Below are positions 7,307-13,446 of a DNA stretch of 13,459 nucleotides, in pieces. The position numbers were made by a program, and so were the translations under genes. Positions within the stretch are counted from its first letter, which is position 1. Every line of letters begins with the position of its first letter. The DNA is from an uncultured Clostridia bacterium (GTDB lineage: Bacteria > Bacillota > Clostridia > Christensenellales > Borkfalkiaceae): the NCBI GenBank assembly GCA_947627125.1, contig CANQUY010000040.1, forward strand, positions 1 to 13,459, read 5' to 3'. Under the pieces are notes generated by a model. It ran no database searches, was not told the DNA's origin, and saw nothing but the letters and a program-made list of their open reading frames with translations.

Positions 7307-8839
7307 TTACATAGCTTTGATTTTTTTCTTGGGCAAAAACTTTAGGAAGAACGCGCGGAGGTCGAAGAGCTTGAAAATGCTCAGGACCGCGGCCTCAAGC
7401 CCGAGGATGATAAAGATCGTCAGAACGAGGGCGGGCAGGTAGCTCATCCAGCGCATCAGCAGCATCCGCGCGAGCACGCCGACCGCACAGACGGGGAGAA
7501 ACGCGAGGGCGAGCTTCACGACATATTTGCCCGAACGCAGTTTTCCCGTCTTTTTTCCGAGCAGGCGCAGCGAGCACACGGCGCAAAGGAGATAGTCGCA
7601 GCACATTCCCGCGACGAGCGCCCCGCTCCCCCAATATTTGGGCAGAAACCACACGCAGAGCAGCATTGCAAAGCTCCCGAGGGCGAAGATGAGCAGGGTC
7701 TGTTTCTCACAGCCGAGGGAATTCAAAAGGCTCGTCGAAATCATTGTGACGCTCATTGGAATGAGCATAAGTGCGCTTTTTTCGATGATCTGACCGCTCG
7801 CAGCGTTGGAATAGAGGAGCACGCCGACGCCCTCCCCGCAGGCGATAAAGAAGGGCACGAGCAGGCACGCAATGAGCAGGGTCGCGTTGAGAGCCTTTTC
7901 GACGAGTGCGGAAACTTTCTCCTTCTCTCCCCTGTAAAAGCACTCCGAAAGTTCGGGCACGAGCACGAGGGCAATGGAGCCGATGAGGGAGGAGGGGATC
8001 ATGAGAACAGGCATCACCATGCCGTAAATGACGCCGTATTCGCTCATTGCCCTTGCGGAGGAGTACCCCGCCGCCATCAGCCGCATGGGGAAGAGGACGG
8101 AGATGAGCGAACTCATGAGGGAGGAGGAAGTCCGCATTGCCGTTACGGGGAGAGAGGCCCGAAGCAGGGGCAGAAGTTCCCCCTTGGGCGAGGCCAATCT
8201 CCCGCCCCGCGCAAAGAAATAGACGGCGGCAATCGTAAAGGAACATAAATAACTGACCAGCACGGCGACGCCTGCCTTGTTGACGTCCGCCACGCCCGAA
8301 TCGAACACAATGAGGAGCAAAACGCCCACAAAGATCATCACGATCTCCTCAATGAGCTCGATGAGGGAGTAGGCGAAGAACCGCTTGTTTCCCCAAAAAC
8401 TGCCTCTTATGATCGCATAAACGGAGGTGAAGGAGAGGCCGAAGAGGAAGATATAGAACACGTCGGCGCAGCGGGGATCCGAAAAGACGGTAGAAAAGGG
8501 CTTCCGCAGGAGAAAGAGCAAAATTGTTAAGGGAACAGAAATACTCAGCGTGATGATGACGGCGGCCGTCGTGGCGGCGTTTTCCCCCCTTTTATACCGC
8601 CGCGTCCTGTGTTTGGAGATGACGCGGGAGAGGGTGATCGGCAGCCCCGAGGAGCAGATCGTCAAAAAGACGGCAAAGACGGTCAGCGCCACCTGATAGA
8701 CGCCGAGCCCCTCGCTGCCGAGGGTGCGGGAGAGGATGATTCGGTACAGAAAACCGAGGCCGTGTTCGAGGGCGGAAAAGATCGTCACGATCGCCGCCGT
8801 GCGGTACAAGTTCATGCCGTATTGTATGAATTTCGTCAC
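7307..8839 (-). CDS. SpoVB/MurJ-like MOP-family flippase
   Basis: A 510-residue membrane protein with about 14 predicted helices, in the SpoVB group of the MOP superfamily. The N-terminal block IILSRTLGSEGLGVYQVALT and the following CSSGLPITLSRVIS (about residues 60-75) are the hallmark of SpoVB-type proteins, which are thought to flip lipid-linked peptidoglycan precursors, including for the spore cortex. It is oriented against the polysaccharide operon, so it is probably not that operon's exporter. The start used is GTG 8839; ATG at codon 9 is an alternative, and neither has a good Shine-Dalgarno. It is divergent from a LysM gene. It could equally be a generic lipid-II or teichoic-type flippase, as the clade has many paralogues. 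Both long extensions of the plus-strand LysM frame across it are shadows. Confidence 0.85.
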   Translation of the reverse strand: MTKFIQYGMNLYRTAAIVTIFSALEHGLGFLYRIILSRTLGSEGLGVYQVALTVFAVFLTICSSGLPITLSRVISKHRTRRYKRGENAATTAAVIITLSISVPLTILLFLLRKPFSTVFSDPRCADVFYIFLFGLSFTSVYAIIRGSFWGNKRFFAYSLIELIEEIVMIFVGVLLLIVFDSGVADVNKAGVAVLVSYLCSFTIAAVYFFARGGRLASPKGELLPLLRASLPVTAMRTSSSLMSSLISVLFPMRLMAAGYSSARAMSEYGVIYGMVMPVLMIPSSLIGSIALVLVPELSECFYRGEKEKVSALVEKALNATLLIACLLVPFFIACGEGVGVLLYSNAASGQIIEKSALMLIPMSVTMISTSLLNSLGCEKQTLLIFALGSFAMLLCVWFLPKYWGSGALVAGMCCDYLLCAVCSLRLLGKKTGKLRSGKYVVKLALAFLPVCAVGVLARMLLMRWMSYLPALVLTIFIILGLEAAVLSIFKLFDLRAFFLKFLPKKKIKAM

Positions 8840-8843
8840 ATAA

Positions 8844-8861
8844 ATATGAAAAAATTCATAT
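8844..8861. promoter_or_regulatory. AT-rich palindrome between divergent starts
   Basis: ATATGAA (8844-8850) and TTCATAT (8855-8861) form a perfect 7-bp inverted repeat around AAAA. It lies immediately upstream of the minus-strand flippase GTG (8839) and overlaps the first codons of the plus-strand LysM gene (ATG 8846). The region is much more AT-rich than its surroundings, so it is the likely shared promoter or operator zone. No convincing pair of -35 and -10 boxes could be fixed on either strand. Confidence 0.4.
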
Positions 8862-9154
8862 CATATTGCATGGAATTGAAGTTCAGCGCCTCTCTTTTTT
8901 ACCGTGTGAAGAGCGGGCAGACCCTTCTTTGCATTGCCCGTGCGTTTTGCGTGCCGCCCTGCCTCCTTGCGAGGGAGAACGGCCTCTCGGCGGAACCCCG
9001 CGTCGGGCAGATCTTAAAGATCCCGCAGGACTGCGGCAACGAATACAGGGTGAAAGGGGGAGAGAGCAGGACCCTTCTCTGCGGCTCGCCCGAGAATTTT
9101 CTCGCCCGCAACGGCACCCACGCGCTCTACCCTACCCAGCGCGTCTTTTTGTGA
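8846..9154 (+). CDS. Small two-LysM-domain protein
   Basis: A 102-residue protein. The first LysM repeat is clear (about 19-60): YRVKSGQTLLCIARAF, then LLARENGLSAEPRVGQILKIP with the usual pattern of a conserved Asn-Gly and a closing hydrophobic strand. A second, shortened repeat (about 67-102) repeats YRVKGGES and FLARNG and ends YPTQRVFL. LysM domains bind N-acetylglucosamine-containing glycans such as peptidoglycan. The N-terminus (MKKFISYCMELKFSASLF) does not look like a classical signal peptide, and there are seven cysteines. ATG 8846 is chosen because it lies just outside the minus-strand flippase; ATG 8870 is an alternative, and neither has a good ribosome site. Known LysM proteins without signal peptide include spore-coat proteins such as SafA, and the divergent SpoVB-like neighbour fits that context. 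The function is inferred. Confidence 0.75.
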   Translation: MKKFISYCMELKFSASLFYRVKSGQTLLCIARAFCVPPCLLARENGLSAEPRVGQILKIPQDCGNEYRVKGGESRTLLCGSPENFLARNGTHALYPTQRVFL

Positions 9155-9170
9155 CGTCTGCTTCCGCGCC

Positions 9171-9226
9171 GCTCATCCCGCTCCGCTCATCCCGCTCCGC
9201 TCATCCCGCTCCGCTCATCCTGAGCC
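9171..9226. repeat. 14-bp tandem direct repeat
   Basis: The unit GCTCATCCCGCTCC occurs three times exactly (9171-9184, 9185-9198, 9199-9212), and a fourth partial copy (9213-9226) changes into CTGAGCC. The unit shares GCTCATCC with the 5' end of the interspersed repeat just downstream, so it probably arose by slippage from that repeat's edge. It lies 16 bases after the LysM stop and is non-coding. Confidence 0.9.
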
Positions 9227-9234
9227 CCCCGCGC

Positions 9235-9260
9235 TCATCCTGAGCGCAGCGAAGGATCCC
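9235..9260 (+). repeat. Interspersed repeat, copy 1 (short form)
   Basis: TCATCCTGAG (9235-9244) is followed by CGCAGCGAAG and GGATCCC (9254-9260). The ends ATCC and GGAT are complementary and could close a small hairpin. The sequence resembles short intergenic repeats I recall from many bacterial genomes, though I cannot name a family with certainty. It is one of five copies between 9235 and 9594. Confidence 0.75.
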
Positions 9261-9284
9261 ATTAAACCAACGGACTTCGTTCAA

Positions 9285-9321
9285 GGGGATTCTTCGGTCG
9301 GCTACGCCTCCCTCAGAATGA
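9285..9321 (-). repeat. Interspersed repeat, copy 2 (inverted)
   Basis: Read on the minus strand it runs TCATTCTGAGGGAGGCGTAG and then CCGACCGAAGAATCCCC. The paired ends are ATTC and GAAT. It is inverted relative to copies 1 and 3 on either side, so the three could also pair with each other as a long cruciform or fold-back transcript. Confidence 0.75.
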
Positions 9322-9338
9322 GCGGGTTGTCCCGCCGC

Positions 9339-9380
9339 TCATCCTGACCCTGAGGCGTAGCCGAAGGGGAGGGATCCCAT
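9339..9380 (+). repeat. Interspersed repeat, copy 3
   Basis: It begins TCATCCTGACCCTGAGG, continues CGTAGCCGAAGG and ends GGGATCCCAT (9371-9380). It shares GGCGTAGCC with copy 2 and the trailing GGATCCCAT and a nearby CGACGGA-like stretch with copy 1. The paired ends are ATCC and GGAT, as in copy 1. Confidence 0.7.
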
Positions 9381-9394
9381 AGACCGACGGAGCA

Positions 9395-9521
9395 GCCCCG
9401 CGTCATTCTGAGAAACGGACGTAATACGAAGTCCGACGACTTGACCCGCCCCGCGCGCGTTCTATTTGTTTCTAAGCGCGGCACGAGCGGCACAGCCGCG
9501 AAGTTAGAATCTCGCGGGGCG
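9395..9521 (+). repeat. Interspersed repeat, copy 4 (long form with nested hairpins)
   Basis: It starts GCCCCGCGTCATTCT (9395-9409) and ends AGAATCTCGCGGGGC (9506-9520); these ends are inverted repeats with 13 of 15 positions matching. Inside, CGCCCCGCG (9447-9455) is exactly complementary to CGCGGGGCG (9513-9521), TTCTA (9460-9464) to TAGAA (9505-9509), and CGCGGC (9477-9482) to GCCGCG (9495-9500), giving a nested stem. TTTTTC follows at 9522. It could be a structured RNA, a terminator for the LysM transcript or a miniature repeat element; which one is not decidable here. Confidence 0.65.
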
Positions 9522-9530
9522 TTTTTCTAT

Positions 9531-9594
9531 GCGGCGAGATGCTTCGGTACAGCTATTGCTGACTTCGTAAGGCCTGTGTTCTCAGCATGACGCC
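9531..9594 (-). repeat. Interspersed repeat, copy 5 (inverted)
   Basis: Read on the minus strand it starts GCGGCGTCATGCTGAG and ends CCGAAGCATCTCGCCGC. The terminal pairs are GCGGCG with CGCCGC and ATGC with GCAT. It has the same architecture as copy 4 but with different bases at the paired positions. It lies 55 bases downstream of the XRE gene's stop in that gene's transcription direction. Confidence 0.7.
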
Positions 9595-9648
9595 GCCATG
9601 GCTCCCGTTCGTCACCCCGCCGCGCAGAGTAGCAACACCGAGCCCCCT

Positions 9649-9936
9649 TCAAAGGGAATTCAAAAAATCATTCAACAATTTTTTTTGTTCGGGGGAGAGG
9701 TAGGCCAGCCTGTCTATATTTTGTTTCTCCGTTCCATATGCAAAAAATTCGAGATACGTGATCCCGAGCCCCCAGCATAGATGTCCTAAATATTCCACTG
9801 TGGGGCACTTTAGCCCCTGTTCTATCTGTTGGACATATGTGGGCGACACCCCCGCGTTGACCGCCAAGGCATTTTTTGTAAGATTTTTCTTCTCTCTGAA
9901 ATATTTGATCCGTTCCCCAACTTCCTTTGCGTTCAT
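9649..9936 (-). CDS. XRE-family helix-turn-helix transcriptional regulator
   Basis: A 95-residue protein made almost entirely of a Cro/C1-type DNA-binding domain. LTKNALAVNAGVSPTYVQQI (19-38) covers the helix-turn-helix, with SPTYVQQIE as the recognition helix, followed by the usual EQGLKCPTVEYLGHLCWGLGI helices. The last 15 residues (LSPEQKKLLNDFLNSL-like) form a short helix that may serve dimerisation. The start ATG at 9936 has GAGGGG seven bases before it. The gene is divergent from the large lipoprotein gene, and the spacer holds four matches to one palindrome, one over its own likely transcription start. It is therefore probably an autoregulated repressor of the lipoprotein gene; the regulator-operator link is inference. 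There is no ligand or protease domain, so the inducing signal cannot be guessed. Confidence 0.92.
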   Translation of the reverse strand: MNAKEVGERIKYFREKKNLTKNALAVNAGVSPTYVQQIEQGLKCPTVEYLGHLCWGLGITYLEFFAYGTEKQNIDRLAYLSPEQKKLLNDFLNSL

Positions 9937-9966
9937 ATATGTCCCCTCAGAAACACTATAGTTTAT

Positions 9967-9997
9967 ATTTTATCGAAAAAACCCCCAAAATTATCAA
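9967..9997 (-). promoter_or_regulatory. Possible promoter of the XRE gene
   Basis: On the minus strand TTGATA (9992-9997) and TAAAAT (9967-9972) are separated by 19 bp, a longer gap than ideal. Transcription would begin near 9960, within the first operator-like octamer, and the -35 box touches the second octamer. Only a moderate candidate. Confidence 0.4.
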
Positions 9998-10005
9998 CTA
10001 AAGTG

Positions 10006-10034
10006 TTGACAATTATGCACTATAGTGCTATAAT
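10006..10034 (+). promoter_or_regulatory. Consensus sigma-A promoter of the lipoprotein gene
   Basis: TTGACA (10006-10011) and TATAAT (10029-10034) both match the vegetative consensus exactly and are 17 bp apart. The spacer is largely filled by GCACTATAGTGC (10017-10028). A promoter this strong with an operator in its spacer suggests tight repression with high output when released. The start would be near 10041, leaving a leader of about 46 bases. Confidence 0.9.
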
Positions 10035-10073
10035 GTTTCCACTATAGAAAAGACCGGATATCTTTTCATAGGA

Positions 10074-10079
10074 AAGGAG
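10074..10079 (+). promoter_or_regulatory. Ribosome binding site of the lipoprotein gene
   Basis: AAGGAG at 10074-10079 lies seven bases before ATG 10087, an optimal Shine-Dalgarno that fixes this start. Confidence 0.9.
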
Positions 10080-10086
10080 AAAAGCA

Positions 10087-13000
10087 ATGAAAGGCAAAAA
10101 ACGCATCTCGTTGCTTGCGGTTCTCATCTGTATTTTCGCCCTCGTGTTCTCTATGGGACTCATGAGCGCATGCGGAAACACAGAGAATGAGGCCTCAAGC
10201 AATCAGTGGTACTACGGCGCAGAACTCCCCGCCGACACGCTCGGCACGGAGGGCGACTTCTACCTCAACACCAAGACCCTCGCAAGCTACAAAAAGACGT
10301 CCGCGGGCTGGACTGCGGTCGCCATGGATGAGAGCGGCGAATGGCTGTACGGCGTCGGCGGGCCCAAAGCCGAACAGGGTGCCCTCAACGACTTCTACCT
10401 CGACACCCAAAACGGCGACCTCTACCACAAGACCGCCACGGGCTGGGAGAACATTCTCAAGCTCTTCGGCAAGAACGGCCGCGACGGCATCCTCTGGTTC
10501 TCGGGCGATAAGGCCCCCGAGGCTTCAGACCCTCTTCTCAAGGACGCCATCAAGGGTGACTTCTACCTCGATTACAGCAAGTTCGACGTCTATCAGCTCG
10601 GCGAGGACGGAACATGGAACCCTCTCGGCTCCCTCAAGGGTCATGACGGCGTGACTCCTCAGATCGAGGGCTTTTTGACGGGCAAGGGCGCTCCCGATGA
10701 ATCGCTCGGCGCGGAGAAAGATTTCTATCTCGATACCGAAACGGGCGAAATCTATCAGAAGGACGGATATTGGCGCAGCAAGGGCTCCCTCGGCAACTTG
10801 AAGTCCTCCCATATCAAGACAGTCACTTATACGATCCGCTCTTACGGCAAAAGAAACTATGGACAGTGGAGCATCAAGAATCCCGTTGAAGAAATGGGCG
10901 GTACATGGGATGTTATCCATGCAGATCAATTTATACGTGGATATTGGATCTTGTTTGAGGACGGATACAGTTTCTTCATTCCGGCGGAGTGCACGCATGC
11001 TAACAGTACCGGGCAAAATGCTTCGATTACCCTCTATGACAACGATTGTACCTTTGGAACGGTTCAAATTCTCAAGTGCGCCTACTGCGGCGAAACGGTG
11101 ACGCAAGTGACGGAGCCGACAGGCAATCCGAACCACCGTTATGCCGAAGGGTGGACGTCGGACGAAACCGACCATTGGCATGCGGTTACTTGCAGCCATA
11201 GGGACGCCCCCGTCCAAAAGTTCGGCCATGTGTGGCGTGACTACTACACCATTGATTATGACGGGGAATCCGTGAAGGGCTATATCAAGTGGCAGGAATG
11301 CACGGTCTGCGGCTATAAGATCAGCGAAAAGATCATTACCGCCGATAGCTTGGTGCAAGGCGATACCGTCCACATTTCCAACGCGGATGAGTGGAATGCC
11401 TTCGCAAAGGCGGTGAACAGCGGCGCTACATACGGCGAAGGGAAAAAGTTCTCCGAGGCGACGGTCGAGCTGGACGGCGATATCAACTTCGGCGGCATGG
11501 AGCTCATTCCCGTCGGCGTTCCCACCAACGCGGCAGAGGTTACCGACCGTGCCAACGGCGCATATCTCGATCTGAAAGCGGGAGCCGTGATCGAAGGCGG
11601 TTTCAGCGGACACTTTGACGGAAAAGATCATAAGATCAGCGGATTTACGCTGGACAGCGGCAACTTCACGGGGGTCTTCGGATACCTCAACAACGCCACG
11701 GTCACCAACTTCACCGTCGAGAACGCCACCGTTACGGGCGACGCGTTCGTCGGTACGGTCGCAGGCTTCATCACGGGAACGGACGTTCGCATTTCCAAGG
11801 TCACGGTCGTTGATACCAAGGTGACGGGACTCGTCCATGTCGGCGGTATTGCGGGCTATGCAAAGGACGCGGGACCCAAGATGACGAAGGCAAGCGCAAC
11901 TGACGAAGCCGCGATCAAGAACTGCACCGTCATGTCCAAAACGGGAACCTCTGCCAACTACGATTCCGCAATGACGGTCACAGCGGCATTCGCCAACAAG
12001 CCCGATTCGGACGGATATTACTTTGACGGTACCAATGTGGGCGGCATCCTCGGGACATCTTACAGCAGTTCCGTCATCGGATGCTACGTAAAGGAGATCT
12101 TGGTGCGTGTAGCTCCTGGGTGTACGGGATCTGCGATCGTCGGATATGCCGAAGGTACAGAGACGGAAAAGAGCATCGTCGTCGGAAATATTGTATCTGT
12201 CCAAAATGGCGCAAACAATTGTTTCAATGACGCAAATTATCGCACAAAGGATGGAATTACCAGAGTTCCTGCGGACGGCGGACGCGGTAAATACAAAATA
12301 AAGGTACAAAAATTTGGGTTGGGGTATACAGGCGATGTCAATGGCAATGGCAATTTGTATGTACACCATAAGAAGTACATTAAAGATCAGGATGAGACTT
12401 ACTGGGAAAGATTTGTTGTAAACAGCAGTAACAAGGAAAGCACAACGGAGACGCCGTATGAGGGCGCCGGAGGCTTGACGTCCGTTGCGTTCAGATCGTA
12501 TCGGCAAAATGATGAAGGACCGGTTCTAAATATTTCAACCGCTGATCAATTAGAAACATGGGCAACACGTGTAGATGGGGGAATTTCGTATGCGAATTAT
12601 ACGATCAAACTTATGAATGATATTCCGTTTCCCGAAGGGCAAACCTGGTACCCCATCAGCATTTTCAGCCCCGAAAACAGCCCGCTCCAAAACGCCGTAT
12701 TCGACGGGCAGGGATACACCATTTCCAACCTTCACACAGAAGAAGATGCCTCTACCTCCTATCCTTACGGCGTTGCAATGTTCGGCGTCGTCACGGGGAC
12801 GTTCACCATTCAGAACGTTATTTTCGATGACGCGCACATGCACTTTATCGAAAATCAATATTACGGGAACGTCGCGGCGGTCGTTGTCGGGTACGCCTAC
12901 GGCAATCTGACCTTCAACAAGGTCTCCGTCACCAACAGCCATGTTTGGGGCTTCGGCAAGGTCGGCGCGCTCCTCGGCATGGGCGCGGATCCCGGCGTGC

Positions 13001-13446
13001 ATATCACCTTCAACGGCTGCACCTCTGAGAATAATATTTTGCATGGGGCGTATAATGTAGGCGGCTTTGCGGGCAATATCCAGCGCGCGGCCGACGGCAC
13101 AGACAATACCGTATTCGTGAAAGATTCGGGCAATCTCTCCAAGGGGAATCAGTATATTCTCAATCAGACAGAGCTCACGGTTGACGCGGAAGCGGATTTC
13201 CTGCATAACGACCGCACGGGCACGACTTACGACCAAATCGTCAAGGGCGTGTATGTTGAAGTCGGTGCAGCCGGTTTTCTCTACGGCGGATGGGCTGAAT
13301 ACTACATTTCCTACGGCAGCAGCTCTTACGATCCCCTCATCACGACGGGAGAATACGCGGGCGACTATATTGCTAACAGCGAAGTTTGCATGAACGATCC
13401 CGAAACCTTTGTGCACAGCGATACGCCGATCGTGCCCGAGGCATAA
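10087..13446 (+). CDS. Large modular surface lipoprotein with FYLD repeats and two GLUG-like beta-helix modules
   Basis: A 1119-residue protein. Residues 1-29 form a lipoprotein signal peptide: basic MKGKKR, a hydrophobic core and lipobox MSAC with C29 the likely lipidated residue, so it should be anchored to the outer membrane face. Residues 41-235 hold four repeats of about 45-55 residues, each with a (G/N/K)DFYL(D/N) core at 56, 101, 157 and 211 and a Y-x-K/W end, separated by collagen-like remnants (GKNGRDG, GHDGVTP); such repeats occur in tail-fibre and collagen-like proteins. Residues 302-420 hold an H-W-H-rich linker with CAYC (331-334) and CTVC (405-408), possibly metal-binding. Two related modules begin ISNADEW (430) and ISTADQL (816), each with a DI-strand, F-DG-x-x-x-x-IS and glycine-rich strips such as VGGIAGY (585-591) and VGGFAGN (991-997), typical of GLUG repeats. 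Adhesion or glycan binding is plausible but unproven. No enzymatic motif or LPXTG is seen. Confidence 0.88.
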   Translation: MKGKKRISLLAVLICIFALVFSMGLMSACGNTENEASSNQWYYGAELPADTLGTEGDFYLNTKTLASYKKTSAGWTAVAMDESGEWLYGVGGPKAEQGALNDFYLDTQNGDLYHKTATGWENILKLFGKNGRDGILWFSGDKAPEASDPLLKDAIKGDFYLDYSKFDVYQLGEDGTWNPLGSLKGHDGVTPQIEGFLTGKGAPDESLGAEKDFYLDTETGEIYQKDGYWRSKGSLGNLKSSHIKTVTYTIRSYGKRNYGQWSIKNPVEEMGGTWDVIHADQFIRGYWILFEDGYSFFIPAECTHANSTGQNASITLYDNDCTFGTVQILKCAYCGETVTQVTEPTGNPNHRYAEGWTSDETDHWHAVTCSHRDAPVQKFGHVWRDYYTIDYDGESVKGYIKWQECTVCGYKISEKIITADSLVQGDTVHISNADEWNAFAKAVNSGATYGEGKKFSEATVELDGDINFGGMELIPVGVPTNAAEVTDRANGAYLDLKAGAVIEGGFSGHFDGKDHKISGFTLDSGNFTGVFGYLNNATVTNFTVENATVTGDAFVGTVAGFITGTDVRISKVTVVDTKVTGLVHVGGIAGYAKDAGPKMTKASATDEAAIKNCTVMSKTGTSANYDSAMTVTAAFANKPDSDGYYFDGTNVGGILGTSYSSSVIGCYVKEILVRVAPGCTGSAIVGYAEGTETEKSIVVGNIVSVQNGANNCFNDANYRTKDGITRVPADGGRGKYKIKVQKFGLGYTGDVNGNGNLYVHHKKYIKDQDETYWERFVVNSSNKESTTETPYEGAGGLTSVAFRSYRQNDEGPVLNISTADQLETWATRVDGGISYANYTIKLMNDIPFPEGQTWYPISIFSPENSPLQNAVFDGQGYTISNLHTEEDASTSYPYGVAMFGVVTGTFTIQNVIFDDAHMHFIENQYYGNVAAVVVGYAYGNLTFNKVSVTNSHVWGFGKVGALLGMGADPGVHITFNGCTSENNILHGAYNVGGFAGNIQRAADGTDNTVFVKDSGNLSKGNQYILNQTELTVDAEADFLHNDRTGTTYDQIVKGVYVEVGAAGFLYGGWAEYYISYGSSSYDPLITTGEYAGDYIANSEVCMNDPETFVHSDTPIVPEA

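Larger units (their letters stand above)
9955..10048. promoter_or_regulatory. Four-site operator array, ACTATAGT-type
   Basis: Four octamers follow the palindrome ACTATAGT: 9955-9962 (exact), 9997-10004 (ACTAAAGT), 10019-10026 (exact, inside the 12-bp palindrome GCACTATAGTGC) and 10041-10048 (ACTATAGA). Centres are 42, 22 and 22 bp apart, close to whole helical turns, so all lie on about the same DNA face. The third sits between the -35 and -10 of the lipoprotein promoter and the fourth just after its likely start point. The first overlaps the likely 5' end of the XRE message. These are the expected sites for the divergent XRE protein. Confidence 0.75.

Noticed and set aside
8609..8845. Upstream extension of the LysM gene
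   Set aside because: The added 79 residues are the reverse strand of the flippase coding region and low-complexity; LysM sequence begins only after 8900.
9302..9493. 63-codon minus-strand frame within the repeat region
   Set aside because: It consists entirely of the interspersed repeats and has no ribosome site; it encodes no recognisable protein.
9171..9594. Possible CRISPR array
   Set aside because: The 14-bp units are contiguous without spacers, the other repeats are in mixed orientation and unequal length, and no cas gene is present.
9155..9948. Possible mobile element or prophage remnant around the XRE gene
   Set aside because: No transposase, integrase, recombinase or phage structural gene is seen, and no target-site duplication could be defined; the XRE protein alone is not evidence of a prophage.
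10525..12507. 660-codon open frame on the minus strand, antisense to the lipoprotein gene
   Set aside because: It mirrors the codon structure of the real plus-strand gene, which has a signal peptide, ribosome site and recognisable domains; the antisense translation matches no family pattern.
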